Source: Pigoraptor vietnamica (lineage: Eukaryota > Opisthokonta > Filasterea). Taken from it: a DNA stretch of 51,175 bases. Location of the stretch: assembly GCA_943704525.1 (NCBI GenBank), contig CALSCQ010001818.1, positions 1 to 51,175 on the forward strand. The letters run 5' to 3'. How positions within the stretch are numbered: position 1 is the stretch's first letter; the number at the start of each line of letters is the position of its first letter. Position numbers and translations under genes: made by a program. This document shows, one piece after another, positions 11,174-22,902 of this stretch. A model generated the notes under the pieces. That model had not been told where the DNA came from and did not search any database. It saw nothing but the letters and a program-made list of their open reading frames with translations.

Positions 11174-13904
11174 ATGTGTGTGTGTGTGTGGTGTGTGCGT
11201 GCGCGTGTGTGTGTGGTGTGTGCGTGCGCGCGCGTGTGTGTTGTGTGTGTGCGTGTGTGTGTGTGCATGTGTCCTTGCACTTACGCACATAGCTGTTGTG
11301 CTAATGCGTTATTTACGTGTTGCGCAGGAGGCCATTCTGGGTGCTTTCGGTGACCATGGAATCAAGGTGCGATGTTCCGCTGTTTTGCAGTCATGAAAAA
11401 GCGTCAGATTCACGCTCTGCATCCCTCGTTCCTCCCCATTAATTTTCACGCGCAATGCTCTTACCCCCCCCCCCACAACCGCACGCACACACATAACACT
11501 CACGCACACACGCACACACACGCAAACACACACACACACACATACATACACCACACGCACACATTCATGTTTCCTGTCGCTTCTGTACGCACGCAGGTCG
11601 ACGGCGTGCTTTATCTGGACTCGACACCGCGCCTCCGCGTTCCCGACTTCCGCGGCGTTGACATCGCATCGATCGACGCGCTGCTCATTTCGAACCAGCA
11701 CGCACTCCTCGCCCTGTGCGAGCTGTGCGACGTCCCGGGATTCCGCGCCAAAGTGTTTGCGACCGAGCCGTCGATCCAGTTGGGCCGGTGAGTGGCGCTG
11801 AGTTGCGCCGAGGCAGGATCGCGCCCTTGTGTCACACATGCTCAACTGTCGAAGTTTGATAGTCCATCCATTGCGCGTGCACTCACGCACGTGCGCGTGG
11901 TGTCTCTGTTGTGTTCGTTCAGACGGGCGCGCATGACGCAAGGAGGCTACAGCCCCACTTAGTATTTCTATTCGAAACCCCTCCGCGTTCTTTTGTCAAA
12001 GTAACACATGCCGTTACCGTTACGCGCCCGTTGTAGGCTCCTTCTGCTCGAATTGGATGCGCTGTGTGCCCAATGTTATCGCCCGCCGCACACGGCCACT
12101 GCGCAGCGCCCGCCGGAATCAAGCGCGTGAGTAGACTCTCTGTGTCGCGTTCTTATCGCAGGAGGCCAATTTTCTTTGCTCTGTGTTGATCTCTGTGTGT
12201 GGTCTACACTCGTAGTGATCGACGCATGCGCTTCGACTTGTGTTATGTGCCTTGCGTGTTGTGCTTTGCGCAAGTACTTGTTTTCGCGAGAACGTGGAGG
12301 CTCTCACCTGTTGTTTTCTATCGCTGATATTGGTCCAAACGCAGGTGCCCATTGTTTGGGGTCAATGCCGTGGACGATGCCCCTAAGTGGCAGAGGCCGC
12401 CCAACAAGCAGCGCATCGAAGCAGCCGTTGCGAGGATCAAGCGGGTCCATTTCAACGAGAGAATTGTGGGGTGCACCACACACACGAACACGCAACGGCA
12501 CACTCCGCGTGTGCACGTTCTCACGCATGCACACACACAACGCACGCGATAGATTAGATAATTGTCAAATTTTTTTGCACGTCCATTGACGGTTTGTCGC
12601 GCTGCAGAATTTGTACGGACGTGTTACAATAACGCCCGTGAGTTCGGGCGCTGCGCTTGGGAGCTGCAACTGGACGATATCGACGAAGACGGAGAAGGTG
12701 CGCACACTAAGACCTGATGAGGATTTGCGGTGGAACTCCTCTCTCCCAGGCACCGTACACTGTTTGTAGTGGCCCTCCTTTCGGTGTCGCCTTCACTCTA
12801 TAGTCTCAGTCGCGCACGCGTTACGCGGCGCAGTTTGCGCACGTGGGCCGGTCGTCCTTCATTGCAGCGCGACACCCCGAGCCCATCGCCCTCGATCCCC
12901 TCCGCAACTGCGATGTCGTCCTCTGCGCTTGCGTGTCTCCCGCGCCGTTTCAGTCTGTTGGAAGAGCAGTGAACGCCCCCGTTGTGCCCAATGCTTCCGT
13001 CGACGCGGCGCTTCCGACCGCTCTCTCGATGCTGAACGAGCTTGTGCAAGTTGTCGGTGTGTGTCCCATGTGCCGTTTGTGTTGCGCTCAAGACTGTGAC
13101 GAGATTGTCTTATGTGCTGCGTGTGGACGTCATGTGTAGCATGTGCATGTGTGCGTGTGTGCGTGTGAGCAAAGTGTGTGCGCAACCCACTTTTTCTTGT
13201 GAGGGCCGTTGAACGGAACCGACCTAATCGCATCCGCAGTCTCCACCACGTCCAAGGGCGGCAGCGTGCTCGTTCCTATCTCGCCCACCGGCGTCGTCTA
13301 CGACCTCATCGAATATCTCCACGCGCACGTGACTGCAACGTCCGTCCCCTTCTACTTGGTGTCGCCCGTCGCCTCCAACTCGACGTCGCTCGCGGGCATT
13401 TTCGGCGAATGGTGCGCTTCTACTCGTGTGGTGGCGTGCTTCGGTTGCTGTCGTTGTGTGTGTGAGTGTGTGAGTGTGTGTGTGTGTGTGTGTGTGCGCG
13501 TATGCGCGTGGTGTGTGGTACTATATCACCCCACCCTCTATGCAGGACGTGCAAGGACCGCCTGGAGCGCATTTACCTCCCCGAGTGCCCATTCAGCCAC
13601 GAGACCATCCGCCAGAGCGGGCGCCTTTTTGAATTTGCGCATGCCGACAGAACAATGGGCGCGTCGTACCGCGAGCCGTGCGTCGTGTTCTGCAGCCACC
13701 CTTCCTTGCGAATGGGCGACGCGGTGCACTTTATGGAGCGATGGGGCGGGGATCCGAAGAATGCGTTGCTTCTCACGGGTCTGTTCTTATCTATTGTTGT
13801 GCAGCATTCCGGTACTCTGGTCGATGTGCAAGCGCGTCGATTCACATTCGTACATTCATAGACCCGACACACACACAGAACACACACGCACACACACACA
13901 CACA

Positions 13905-13985
<81 letters not shown>

Positions 13986-15213
13986 CGGGACTCGAGTTGC
14001 ATGCGTCGGCGCGTTCACATAGTCACACTAACGTGAGACACGCGCCGCAGATCCCGAGTATCCGACCGAAGCCCTTCTCGCGCCGTTTCGGCCGCTTGCG
14101 ATGCGCGTGGCTGTGTGCCCCATTGAGCCCGGCATGTCCACCGCCGACGCCGCCGCACTCTTGCGCGAGATCAAGCCGAAAGTGCTTGCGATCCCAAGGT
14201 GCGTGCACGGCTCTCTTTCTCGCGTCCCTTTACAGTCCCTCGTCTCTGTTAGCTTGTTTGTGTTCCGACGTTGTTGCGCGAGTGTGCTGTGCGGCGTGAT
14301 ATGTGAACAGCAGTTGCGCGTGTTGCGAATGTGCGGATGCGATTGGTGCCGCAGAGAGTACTTGTATTCGGCCGCACTCTCGCCAGCGGCACAGTCGGCG
14401 CTGGTGCTGGAGGCGGGCGGTACGGTCGCAGTGCCGCTGGCGCGCAAATGGCAGGTGGCTTCGGCGACGGAAGAGGTGAGTAAACGCAACGATCGGTCAG
14501 CATTCTTACTTTGCGCCTCTAGCCGCGATAATGCTCAATGTGTGTGCGTGTGAGCGCGCAGACGGTCTCCGCAGTGGCCCCTTCGGATGCTGCCGGCACG
14601 GTTCGCGTACGCGCATCTCTGGATATTGTGAATGGCGGCGCTCTGCTTGCGGCGGCACTCGGCGATGTGAGTGGCCGTTCAATGTCAACCCTGAGAATTT
14701 GTCTTGATGACGTACCATGCATAGCTTTCCGCAAGGAGCACACCTACACAATGTCCAACTCTTCCGGCATTCTGTCCATTGCAGGCACCTCCGGTCCCAC
14801 CCACACGGAGGACGCACAACGCATTGGCGCGGGAAATCGTGGACGCTGTTCGAAAGGTGTGTAACCGGTGCTCGTCTGTTCGTGCATGTGCGTGCGTGTT
14901 GTGCGTGTACATCGGAGACCACCGGTGCTCGTCTGTTCGTGCATGTGCGTGCGTGTTGTGCGTACATCGGAGATTGCGGCTTTCTCCTTGCGTGTACTCA
15001 ACGCAGCGTCTTTCTCAGGCAATGGGGGATACCGAGGTGCGAGTGTATGCGCGCGACGACGGCAGTCTCCTAGTCGAAGTGGGCGGCGGTGAAGTTGGAC
15101 GCGTGCTCGTCGAGCCCAAGCGCACGCGTGTTGTGAGCGGCGATGACAGGCTAAGGGCGTGTGTACGCGACGCACTCGCACGCTCCAAGGCAATTGGGGG
15201 CTCGGTCCGATAA
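10630..15213 (+). CDS. INTS9: Integrator complex subunit 9
   Basis: Non-catalytic partner of INTS11 in the nuclear Integrator complex, which cleaves snRNA 3' ends and nascent RNA. About thirteen exons can be aligned to animal INTS9. A nine-nucleotide first exon (ATGAAAATA, 10630-10638) joins 10746-10821 to give MKIQCLGRQPEV...VMLDCG, closely matching the animal N-terminus. Further exons: 10930 onward (VDVTSLLSF), 11329-11366, 11597-11787 (LLISNQHALLA; FATEPSIQLGR), 12036-12128, 12345-12468, 12608-12698 (TPVSSGAALGSCNW), 12833-13051, 13240-13410 (SVLVPISPTGVVYDL, beta-CASP), 13548-13780 (CVVFCSHPSLRMGDAVHF), 14050-14198, 14355-14475, 14561-14667, 14785-14856 and 15020-15213. The metallo-beta-lactamase HxHxDH motif is absent, as expected for this inactive subunit. 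TAA stop. Confidence 0.92.
11045..11270. repeat. (TG)n/(TA)n compound microsatellite in INTS9 intron
   Basis: TG repeats with two embedded TATATATATA blocks near 11120-11150, filling the third INTS9 intron shortly after its 5' splice site. Confidence 0.93.
11486..11562. repeat. (CA)n-rich microsatellite in INTS9 intron
   Basis: CACA-rich tract preceded by a C homopolymer near 11464-11473, inside the INTS9 intron between exons 11329-11366 and 11597-11787. Confidence 0.88.
13872..13982. repeat. (CA)n microsatellite in INTS9 intron
   Basis: Almost pure CA run of about 110 bp in the intron before the exon at 14050. It is one of the longest arrays in the window. Confidence 0.95.
14864..14974. 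repeat. 57-bp tandem duplication in INTS9 intron
   Basis: Two adjacent copies, 14864-14920 and 14921-14974, both starting ACCGGTGCTCGTCTGTTCGT, in the last INTS9 intron. Copy 2 differs mainly by a GT deletion. Confidence 0.88.
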
Positions 15214-15425
15214 ATGCAACATGGCACCGACAATTGAACAGAGAAGTGCCCGTTTGAGCTCTACGACACACGCTAACACCCCTCTGATAATACACATACA
15301 CTGCGCATGGACGCACAACACAGCGCCTGGCATGAACGCACGAGACAAGGCGCAGCAATTTCAGGAACCCATCCGAGCGTTATTTATTCCGCAGGCCGCC
15401 CGGCAAGCCCACGGCGACAGAGAGC

Positions 15426-16701
15426 TCAGGCGGTGAGGACGCACGTGCCGCCGGCGGCCTTGATCTTCTCCTCGGCAATCCGGCTGAAGTACTTGGCCTT
15501 CACAATCACGGGCTGCTTGGGGAGGAGGCCCTTGCCGAGGACCTTGTAGTAGCCCTGCGTCACGTGGGGGGAAGGGGGTGCATCAGCGTTTTGCTTGGCG
15601 CATTCGTGACACAATGGCACACCAATGTCACGTGCACGGCAACCGAAGTCTCAAACAGTTTTGTGTGACTGTCGTGCGCGTGAAATGACGACAACCAATG
15701 CATAGGGACCGAGCCACCTCAAAACGCACACAGTGCGACCCACGCAGACACGCACATCGCACACCAACATCGCAACTTCACAACGGTTCAAACACGAGCC
15801 GAAATGGCAGTGAGACGACGCGCAAAGCAAGAAAGAACACCCACAGCGCGGACGACGTCGATGACGGGGGCCTTGCCATCCTTGCGCTCGCCGAGCGTCT
15901 GCTTGGACACGAGGGACCACACGGCGTCGAGGTTGATCGTCGGGCAGTGGTACTTCTGGCGCGTGAGGTGGAAGTGGCGCATGCCGACCTTGCCGAAGTA
16001 GCCGGGGTGGTACTTGTCCATGAGAATGCGGTGCTGGTGCTGGCCACCGGCGTTACCGCGACCCGAAGGGTGCTTGCGGTGCTTGCCTGCGATGGGAAGG
16101 GCGCACGGGCAGTCTGTGAGATTCTGATGCAGACGGACAAGTGCCACGCACAACTCGCACTCCTCACAGCCATCGATTGAAGTGGTGGTGGTGGAGTTTC
16201 AAAGTAGATGCAGTGCGCGTTGCCGTGAAGTGAAAAGTAGGATGGCGTCCAACACAGACTGCGTCTCAAGCAAAGCGCACACGAATCCATTGTGCAAGCC
16301 ACAGGCGCACTATGGCCCACAAAGTCGCACACGGGACATGCACGCAAGACAAGGAAGGCGAACCCACCGACACGGCCGTGACCGGCGTTGACGTGTCCGC
16401 GCTTCTTGCGGTTCTTCTTGAGGTGGGTCGTCTACAGGCACGTCCAATGCAACGCCATCAGCCCCACACTCGTGTCGTGATTGCAAGCAGACACAAATCT
16501 TTTCGCTCTATTACATGTCGCATGCACACAACAAGCACTATGGCGTTCCAAACCCAAGCATTCGCAATGCTCCATCACCACACACACACACGCGAACGCA
16601 CAATGCATCGTCGATGCCTTTGGCTATAACCATCATCTCCATCCACCATCCACTCAATCCTCCCTCACAGCGCATCCTCTGTCGCTGCGATGACCCACCA
16701 T
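15426..16701 (-). CDS. RPL27A: large ribosomal subunit protein uL15 (L27a)
   Basis: Structural protein of the cytosolic 60S subunit. Exons on the minus strand: ~16434-16372 ([20 protein letters not shown]), ~16089-15850 ([19 protein letters not shown], then [16 protein letters not shown] and PVIDVVRA) and ~15559-15426 ([20 protein letters not shown], ending CVLTA and TGA). Together they cover the whole family in order. The best start is an exon that ends exactly after ATG: minus-strand ATG at 16701-16699 followed by GTGGGTC, giving M-T-T-H-L-K-K. Such ATG-intron starts are common in ribosomal protein genes. The start is the least certain part. Gene identity is certain. Confidence 0.95.
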
Positions 16702-17117
16702 TTTCCCCGGATGGTCCCTTTCCACAATGGGCGGAAAGATAAGAAAAAGAGGGAGAGGCTGTTGCCGCACGCTGCGTCTCTTTTGAACGATCGATGGCCG
16801 CACAGCCAACGATGCAGGTGTGTGCGACCGTGTGCTAAGAGTGAGCATACGGGGTGGCTGTCCAAATTAACTATAATTGGTATTACTGTAAAATAATAGC
16901 TATATATGGGACGTTGACAATAATAGACTGTACATCCGGGAGCGACAATAGTCATGACGTCACAGATGCGTTCGCCCGTTTTTTTTGAACTGTCCGTGCA
17001 CGCAACTGATCACCGCGCAGCAAGGCAGGGGGGGGGGGGACGGCGTCGAAGAGATTAGGAGGGTGACGCAAGAGATTGCTGACGTCGAGAGGAAGAACAG
17101 TTGCGACACTGCAGAAG
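16702..17117. other. spacer with AT-rich patch
   Basis: Region between uL15 and the kinase relic. It has a notably AT-rich patch at about 16865-16935 and a G homopolymer at about 17028-17038. No gene recognised. An open frame at 17041-17117 (EIRRVTQEIADVERKNS) could be a remnant of the adjacent kinase gene. Confidence 0.5.
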
Positions 17118-18070
17118 ATGGCTGAAGCGCTGCGCGAGGAGAAGCTCGAGCTGTGGAGACAACAGACCATTGTGCAGCAGGGTCGGTGAGCTGTTGCTAT
17201 GCTATGGCGTAACGTTGCGTTACTACCGCGGGATGCGGTGCGTGTGGAGCTGCGTCACCTGTGCGAGCCGAAGACGGCTCGCTGCCGCCGTGGATGGGCC
17301 TGCAGGCGGCGCGCCGTCGGACACTGCGGTTCCTTTTGGCGGCCGATTGTGGCCGAGCACCTGCTCTGCGCGGTTGTTGGCGCTCGTTACCGTGCGCTTC
17401 CTATTCATTGAACTTTTCCTTATCTCCCCTTATCCCCTCCAATCGCGTGTGCGCCGTGCGCGTGTGGCAGGGCCTGTGCTTTCTACGGGATGCTTTGGAG
17501 GCTCTGTGTCTCCTGCACGCGGCCGGCCTGGGGCATCGGGACTTCAAGACCTCGTGCATGCTCTTCGACTGGTGTGCGCTGCGCTGGCGCCTTATCGATT
17601 TTGACCTCGCGGCCGTGCTGGAAGACGACGGGATTGTCGCGGGAAGCGGCGTGGGCACACGGGTGAGTGGTGGCTTCACACGCGACGTACTCCTGAATCG
17701 ACTCGCCTGGTGTTCAATGCGTGTGTGACCGCAGGGCTTCATGGCTCCCGAGACGGGCAACTATTACACTGGATACAACTGCGCCGCGTCCGACCTCTAC
17801 AGCCTCGGCATCACGGCGGGTAAGCTGTATCGCATCGCCTACGACGTGCACGAGGATGACGAGTGGCGCGTGTTTCGGTCGCTGGTCAAGCGCATGTCTC
17901 TGCCGGACCCGCGCGACCGCGGGAGCGCAGCCGAACTGCTGGAAGCGGTGCGCGCGGAGCTGCGTCGCCTGCGTGAGCCCGAAGACGTCCCCTCGCTGCC
18001 GCCGTGGATGGGCCTGCAGGCGGCGCGCCGTCGGACGCTGCGGTTCCCGTTGGTCCGAGATGAGCGCTGA
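17118..18070 (+). pseudogene. protein-kinase-like relic (C-lobe) with duplicated tail
   Basis: Exons at ~17472-17660 and ~17735-18070 encode a kinase C-lobe: LLHAAGLGHRDFKTSCMLFD (HRD with the catalytic Lys kept, but the usual Asn is Cys), LIDFDLAAVLED (DFG replaced by DFD), GFMAPETG (APE) and SDLYSLGITAG, ending LRFPLVRDER and TGA. No glycine loop or VAIK lysine is visible upstream. A short exon-like piece at 17118-17187 (MAEALREEKLELWRQQ, then GTGAGC) could be a remaining first exon. The segment 17243-17335 repeats the 3' coding end 17955-18050 with an indel, as if the tail of an upstream tandem copy survives. The lost N-lobe and changed motifs suggest a relic or a pseudokinase. The subfamily is unclear. 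Confidence 0.55.
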
Positions 18071-18402
18071 AACTGCGGGGGGATTTGCTTTGTGGTTGGG
18101 GCCAGTGGGACAGGGGGTGTCGAAGTAATATTAGAACAGAGAAGATTGGGTGGGAATTATCGTTGGATGATGGCTGCTGCAGCTGTGACACCACGCAAGG
18201 CTGGAGGGGAGTGACGCCACAGTATTAATCGCACTGCGGCCTTTTCAACCGGCGTGCACAACCGAGTCATCGCCAAGGCACAAAAAAAAACCGGCCTCGA
18301 GTGATCGCCACGGACTCGCACACTTCGCAGGCGGCGGTCTCCATGGCGGAAGGCGATTGGCACATTCAGTCAGTGACGTTTTTTAAGAGCGAGCACACTC
18401 GT

Positions 18403-18857
18403 TTAATTGCGCTCAATAGTACAGATTGATGAGCTCGTCGCTCGACGGCCGACGGTGTCAAAACCGCGCGCAGCTAAAACGTTCGCAGATCCCTGCATAC
18501 GTCGCGAATTGCGATGGACAATTGCTCGAATTGGGATCCGCGCTGAGCCGAACGACCGCGACGAAGGTCAGCGCCAGACTAGTGCTTATCGCGAAACGAT
18601 CGCGCCTCTTCCGACAACACAACCCACACGAACACGCGCTCCACGGCATCCGCCGCCACAAGGATGCAACCACAGTGAGGCACTCACTACTTGCACGAGC
18701 CAAGCGCGACAGAAGCGGCGGCTTGAGAAGCTGTCACAATGCATGGAGAAACATCCTGCATGGGCCTGACCAGTGGCACTCACCCTTTGACTTCTTCGCC
18801 TGTAGCTTGGTCGGCGGAGGTAGATCCATCGTTGCGTCGTCGCTTAGATCCTGCTGT
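18403..18857 (-). CDS. possible spliced gene fragment, unrecognised
   Basis: Two exon-like blocks on the minus strand. Block 18857-18780 follows a good 3' splice site (GACAGCAG) and ends at a strong 5' site (GTGAGTGCC). One of its frames reads DLSDDATMDLPPPTKLQAKK and another reads SKRRRNDGSTSADQATGEEV. Block 18492-18403 follows TATGCAG and reads GSANVLAARGFDTVGRRATS, ending at TAA in one of its frames. The phases of the two blocks do not settle which frame is used, and an intermediate exon may exist. No family was recognised. Confidence 0.25.
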
Positions 18858-19970
18858 CCTTCATTCAAACAATTGGGACGCAGAGCGCAAAGCAGAGGAA
18901 AGGACAGACATGAAAGCCAATCAAAAACACGCAAACAAGCACCCATACACGTCCACACTCACACGTTACAAGCTTTTGCACAAACAAAGGCAAAAAAAGA
19001 GAAAAAAAAACCCATCGCACACATAGTGAGACTGCACGTGCGTACACACGCTCATGTATACAATAACCAGGCACTGCGAGACCACGGAATGCAATGAATC
19101 ACCGCCTACACCGTTACAGCACGTGGACAACGAGCATAGGCATGAAATTGAACAAAGTACACACTTTCGCACACGCATACGCACGCAGATAAGTACACGC
19201 GGCACATTCACACAGAGTCGATGGGAGTTCAACCCGAATGACTTCGACGAACCGAGGTCCCTCTCACTCACACCACACACACTCTCTTTATCTCGAAGTG
19301 GGTCGCGCAACATTGCTGTCGAGTACGTGCACATCAACGCCATGTTCGGCTATCTCCTCGACTGCCTCACAGGCCAGTGGGTGCCGGGCTGGTACGGTTG
19401 GTCTTCAGCGCCCTCAAGTGTAACAGTAAGTCGCCGCGCACCGGACCGATCGTGTTTCCTCACTCACAACAGATGTATCACACAAAGACGACAGACATCC
19501 ACGTGCACTCGGAACAACTCGGCGATACTTAAACGCGGCAGGCAAAAAAGACCAACATCAGCCACATACCTAGACAGAAAACAACGCCGACGTACAAGGG
19601 GTGTATGCCATATACACACCAAAGACACACGCAAAGGCACAACGAAACACACGCATACTTATACGGGCACAAACAAAAAATAACGAACAAGGCACCGCCG
19701 ACGCGCCCGCACTCGGTAAAGGCACTGAACGAACCATCACGCCGCTGAAAGCACAAAAAGGTAACTCAGCAGAGCACAACATACACGAGCGATTGAACTG
19801 GCGATTTCCCCACGAGTTCTTCATTTTTTTCAATTTACGAGTCCCGGGTGCTATCCATAAAAGGCAAGTGTGACGTTCCCCAAATTATGAATCGATCGCG
19901 CCAAATTACCATACAAAATGTATGAGCGCCATACATTGCGGGCGTTGACCCCAAAACGGATTGCGCCATA

Positions 19971-20070
19971 CATTCACTATGGGACTCCATACATTCACTA
20001 TGGCACTCCATACATTCACTATGGCACTCCATACATTCACTATGGGACTCCATACATTGTCTATGGGCGA
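19971..20070. repeat. 21-bp minisatellite of near-palindromic units
   Basis: Five tandem units of 21 bp with core CCATACATTCACTATGG. Each unit has CCATA and TATGG as inverted arms around a 7-nt centre. Units vary at the joining bases (GACT or CACT) and the last has TTGTC in the centre. Single diverged motifs flank the array (CATACATTGCGGG near 19930; CACTATGGGCTGACTATGGG near 20112). The open frame on the minus strand merely reflects the 7-codon period. Confidence 0.9.
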
Positions 20071-20569
20071 TTGACGCGTCATACCAAAGGCCCCTTTATT
20101 ATCCAACCCACTCACTATGGGCTGACTATGGGAGTCCAGTTATTATGATGCATAGGGGCGCGTGGCTGAGCAATCGCAAAAACCCACACTCGCACGCACG
20201 CACGCAGTCACGCAAGCGCGCGCAACCGCGAGAAATCCGAAAGGGATTTACTTCTGTACTTCCCTCCCTCAAGCGACTCTGAGAGTGCCGTTCACTGCTT
20301 CTGCGATCTCTTCGTTGTGGAGGTCGATCTCTTTTTTTTGCAAAGTTGCGACGTCACCAGCAACGGGGGTTGTTTAGGACGCACCGCACGGCATCCTCGC
20401 CAATTCGTCACGGAAGGTTTCGTTTTCCCCCATCGTCAGTGGAAAAAGATGCACATGGGTCCGCCCCCGACTTTGTGAGGGCGCGATCGCGCGTCCAAGT
20501 TCCTTTTCATCGCGTTACTCGACACATTCCCCATCGTCACTCTCTTTTCCGCGGGCCATTGCTCTAAAG

Positions 20570-22902
20570 ATGAGCCAGATGTATGCCCCTCTTTTGCCGT
20601 TGCAATACGGCATGGCGCCGCCCGTATGCGCCGCGATTCCCGCCGGCATGGTACCGGAGCCCCGCAAGCGCCGATATGAGTTTGTCGACGACAGCGACCT
20701 CGCCGCCGGTGTGCGCCGCGCTGCCGCACCCAAGCGACGCAGGACAGCGGCGCCCGCGCAGCGGCAACAGACAAATGCCGCGAAAGCTGCCGTGGCACCA
20801 GCGCCGCCGCAGTTGTCGTATGCGGACATCGTGTCACGGAGCGTCGCGGAAGCGGCGCCGAAGCCCTCGATCGTTCCTGTGCTTCTGAGCGATCCCGCGA
20901 TCGTGGGGAAGGAGCGCGTGGATGAGGCGACGGCGACAAACGGACCGCCGGCGGACAAGGCGGTGTTTAACGAGTCGTTTGAGCAGCCCATTGGGCTGTG
21001 GAGGCGCACGGATGAGAGCGACCTCAAGCGGCTTGAGAAGGACTGGCAGTGGCGCGCCATTTTGAATCCCGACAATTCCTATACGGTGGGACTTTGTTGC
21101 GTGCGTGTTCGTGTCTGTTCTCGTGTGCGTGCGTGTGTTATGATGTGTCTGTTTCTCGTGGGCGTGCGTGGGCGTGCGTGGCTGTCCAGCTTCTCACATT
21201 TTGTTCAAACATGTGTGCGTGTGTGTGTGTGTGTGCGCGCGCGCGCGTGTGTGTGTGTATGTGTGTGGTGTGCGTTGAACTGTTACCTGACTGCATCACT
21301 CGTGCTACACAGGCGTCGGGAAAGGGCACCATTTCTGGCGCGGTGGGCGATTCCGTCTGCCTCCTCCGCTCGGTGATATCGAGCTGCGGCGTGTGCGGTT
21401 TCGTCTTTGGCGGCGACCTCTGCGTGGACCTCGGTCTGAATGGCATTCGGCGGTTCGCGGACTGCGCCATTAAGTCGCACATTGTGAGTGTTTGTTTGTG
21501 TGTGCGTGCGTGTGTGCGTGCGTGTTCGTTTACTGCACATGCAACGCGTCCGTGCTGACGCAACTGTTATGGCACACAGATTGACGAGAAGAACAAGCGT
21601 GTGCTCTACAACGAGTACCAGGTCATCAAGCGTCTGCGGAGGAAGGCCAACGGCTTCCGTGCGTATCGCCATGTTACATCACATGCATTCTATATACACG
21701 CTGCGCGCCCACACACACACTGCGCGCACGCGTTTGCTGTCGCCAGCACACACCTGTCTTCTTGTGCCCACTGACTCGCGCTGAGTGCCTTGTTTGTGTT
21801 GTGTCCCCGTCGCAGGCCGCATGCCCGGCTTCATCGATTACTTTGTCGACAAGCGCATCGGTGCGAACGGGTGCGAATTTCTCATCATGGAGAGGCTCGA
21901 CTGCAGCCTCCTCGACGTCCTCAAGCGCTCAAAGTCACTCATATCGCCAAAGACGCTCCTCATCTTCGGTTACAAAATGGTGAGTGCACCGCCTTCGACC
22001 CCTTCGAGCCTTCGCCGACACTTCTATTTTATCCGACTGTGAGGACGCGCATGCCCCACGGATTCTCACTCCTACACGCGCGCCCTGCTCTCGAAACAGA
22101 TCGAGGCCGTCGAGGATCTCCACCGGCGCGGGGCGACGCTCCACCTCGACGTGAAGCCAGGCAACTTTCTGATTGGCTCTGGGCCGAACGGCGAGGTCAA
22201 TCTGTACCTGTGCGACTTTGGGTGCGCCCTCGAGTTCCCCCAGGACAACCCGAGCGTGCGGCGGGGGACTGTCACGTGGATGAGCGTCCGGACGCACAAG
22301 GGACAGAGTGAGTTTTCTCTGCGGCTGCTTGCGTCAGGAGGCTCCACACACGTCAATGTCGTCTGCATGTGCCCACAATTTCACTCTAACCTAACCCTTC
22401 CCTTTCCACCCCTTTCTCTGCGTCGCTAGGCCAAAGCGGCTACGACGATCTCGAGTCGATTGGCTATGTCATGCTGGGCCTTCTGAAGGGCCTGCACGGG
22501 CTGCCGTGGAGCAATCTCGTCTCGAAGTACCGGCAGGCGTCGGACGACAAGACGCGCCGCGAGTACGAGCGGCAGATTGCGGAGAGCAAGAGCCAGTCGG
22601 TGCACGAGCTCTGCGCCGGCGTCGAGGGCACCCGTGAGTGTTATTCTTTGTCGCGCTGTCCGCACGTTGTGCTTGTTGTGTGAATACCCTGCTCGTTGCG
22701 CGCGCGTGTCAATTTATGTGTGTATGTGCGTGCGTGTGCGTGTGGGTGTGCGTGTCCTTTCAGTATGCTCAACGTCACACACATATTCGCAGTGTCTCTC
22801 GACAAGCGGCTGGAGCGTTACATCACGGCGCTTCGTTACGCGAACACCGCATCCGAGCCCAATTACGACTTCTACAAGGCCATCCTTGTTGGCGAATTGT
22901 AG
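20570..22902 (+). CDS. divergent casein-kinase-1-like protein kinase
   Basis: Seven exons: 20570-21085, 21313-21483, 21581-~21659, 21816-21978, 22100-22305, 22430-22633 and ~22792-22902. Residues 1-~170 are a low-complexity N-terminus with the basic clusters PEPRKRR and PKRRR, possible nuclear signals. The kinase domain has a loose glycine loop (CGVCGFVFGG), the nucleotide lysine in CAIKSH, a Glu-bearing helix (YNEYQVIKRL), HLDVKPGNFLIG in place of HRDxKPxN, and an intact DFG in LCDFGCA. GYDDLESIGYVMLGLLKGLHGLPW is the strongest CK1/VRK family mark. HRD Arg replaced by Leu is unusual, but Asp, Lys and Asn remain, so it may be active. Substrates unknown. Stop TAG. Confidence 0.85.

Larger units (their letters stand above)
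18071..20569. other. region without a confidently assigned gene
   Basis: About 2.5 kb with one doubtful minus-strand gene (listed separately), CACA-rich intron-like DNA at 18930-19230, and a hairpin minisatellite at 19971-20070. A plus-strand frame at ~19300-19425 (YVHINAMFGYLLDC) lies between splice-like sites, but I cannot connect it to other exons. A minus-strand frame at ~20355-20275 (LQKKEIDLHNEEIAEAV) also looks protein-like but follows an in-frame TAA. Confidence 0.4.

Noticed and set aside
19300-19425. Plus-strand frame with YVHINAMFGYLLDC between splice-like sites
   Set aside because: No partner exons or family recognised, and the opposite strand also has a plausible frame.
19971-20070. 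CRISPR-like regular repeat
   Set aside because: The units are directly adjacent with no unique spacers, and the genome is eukaryotic.
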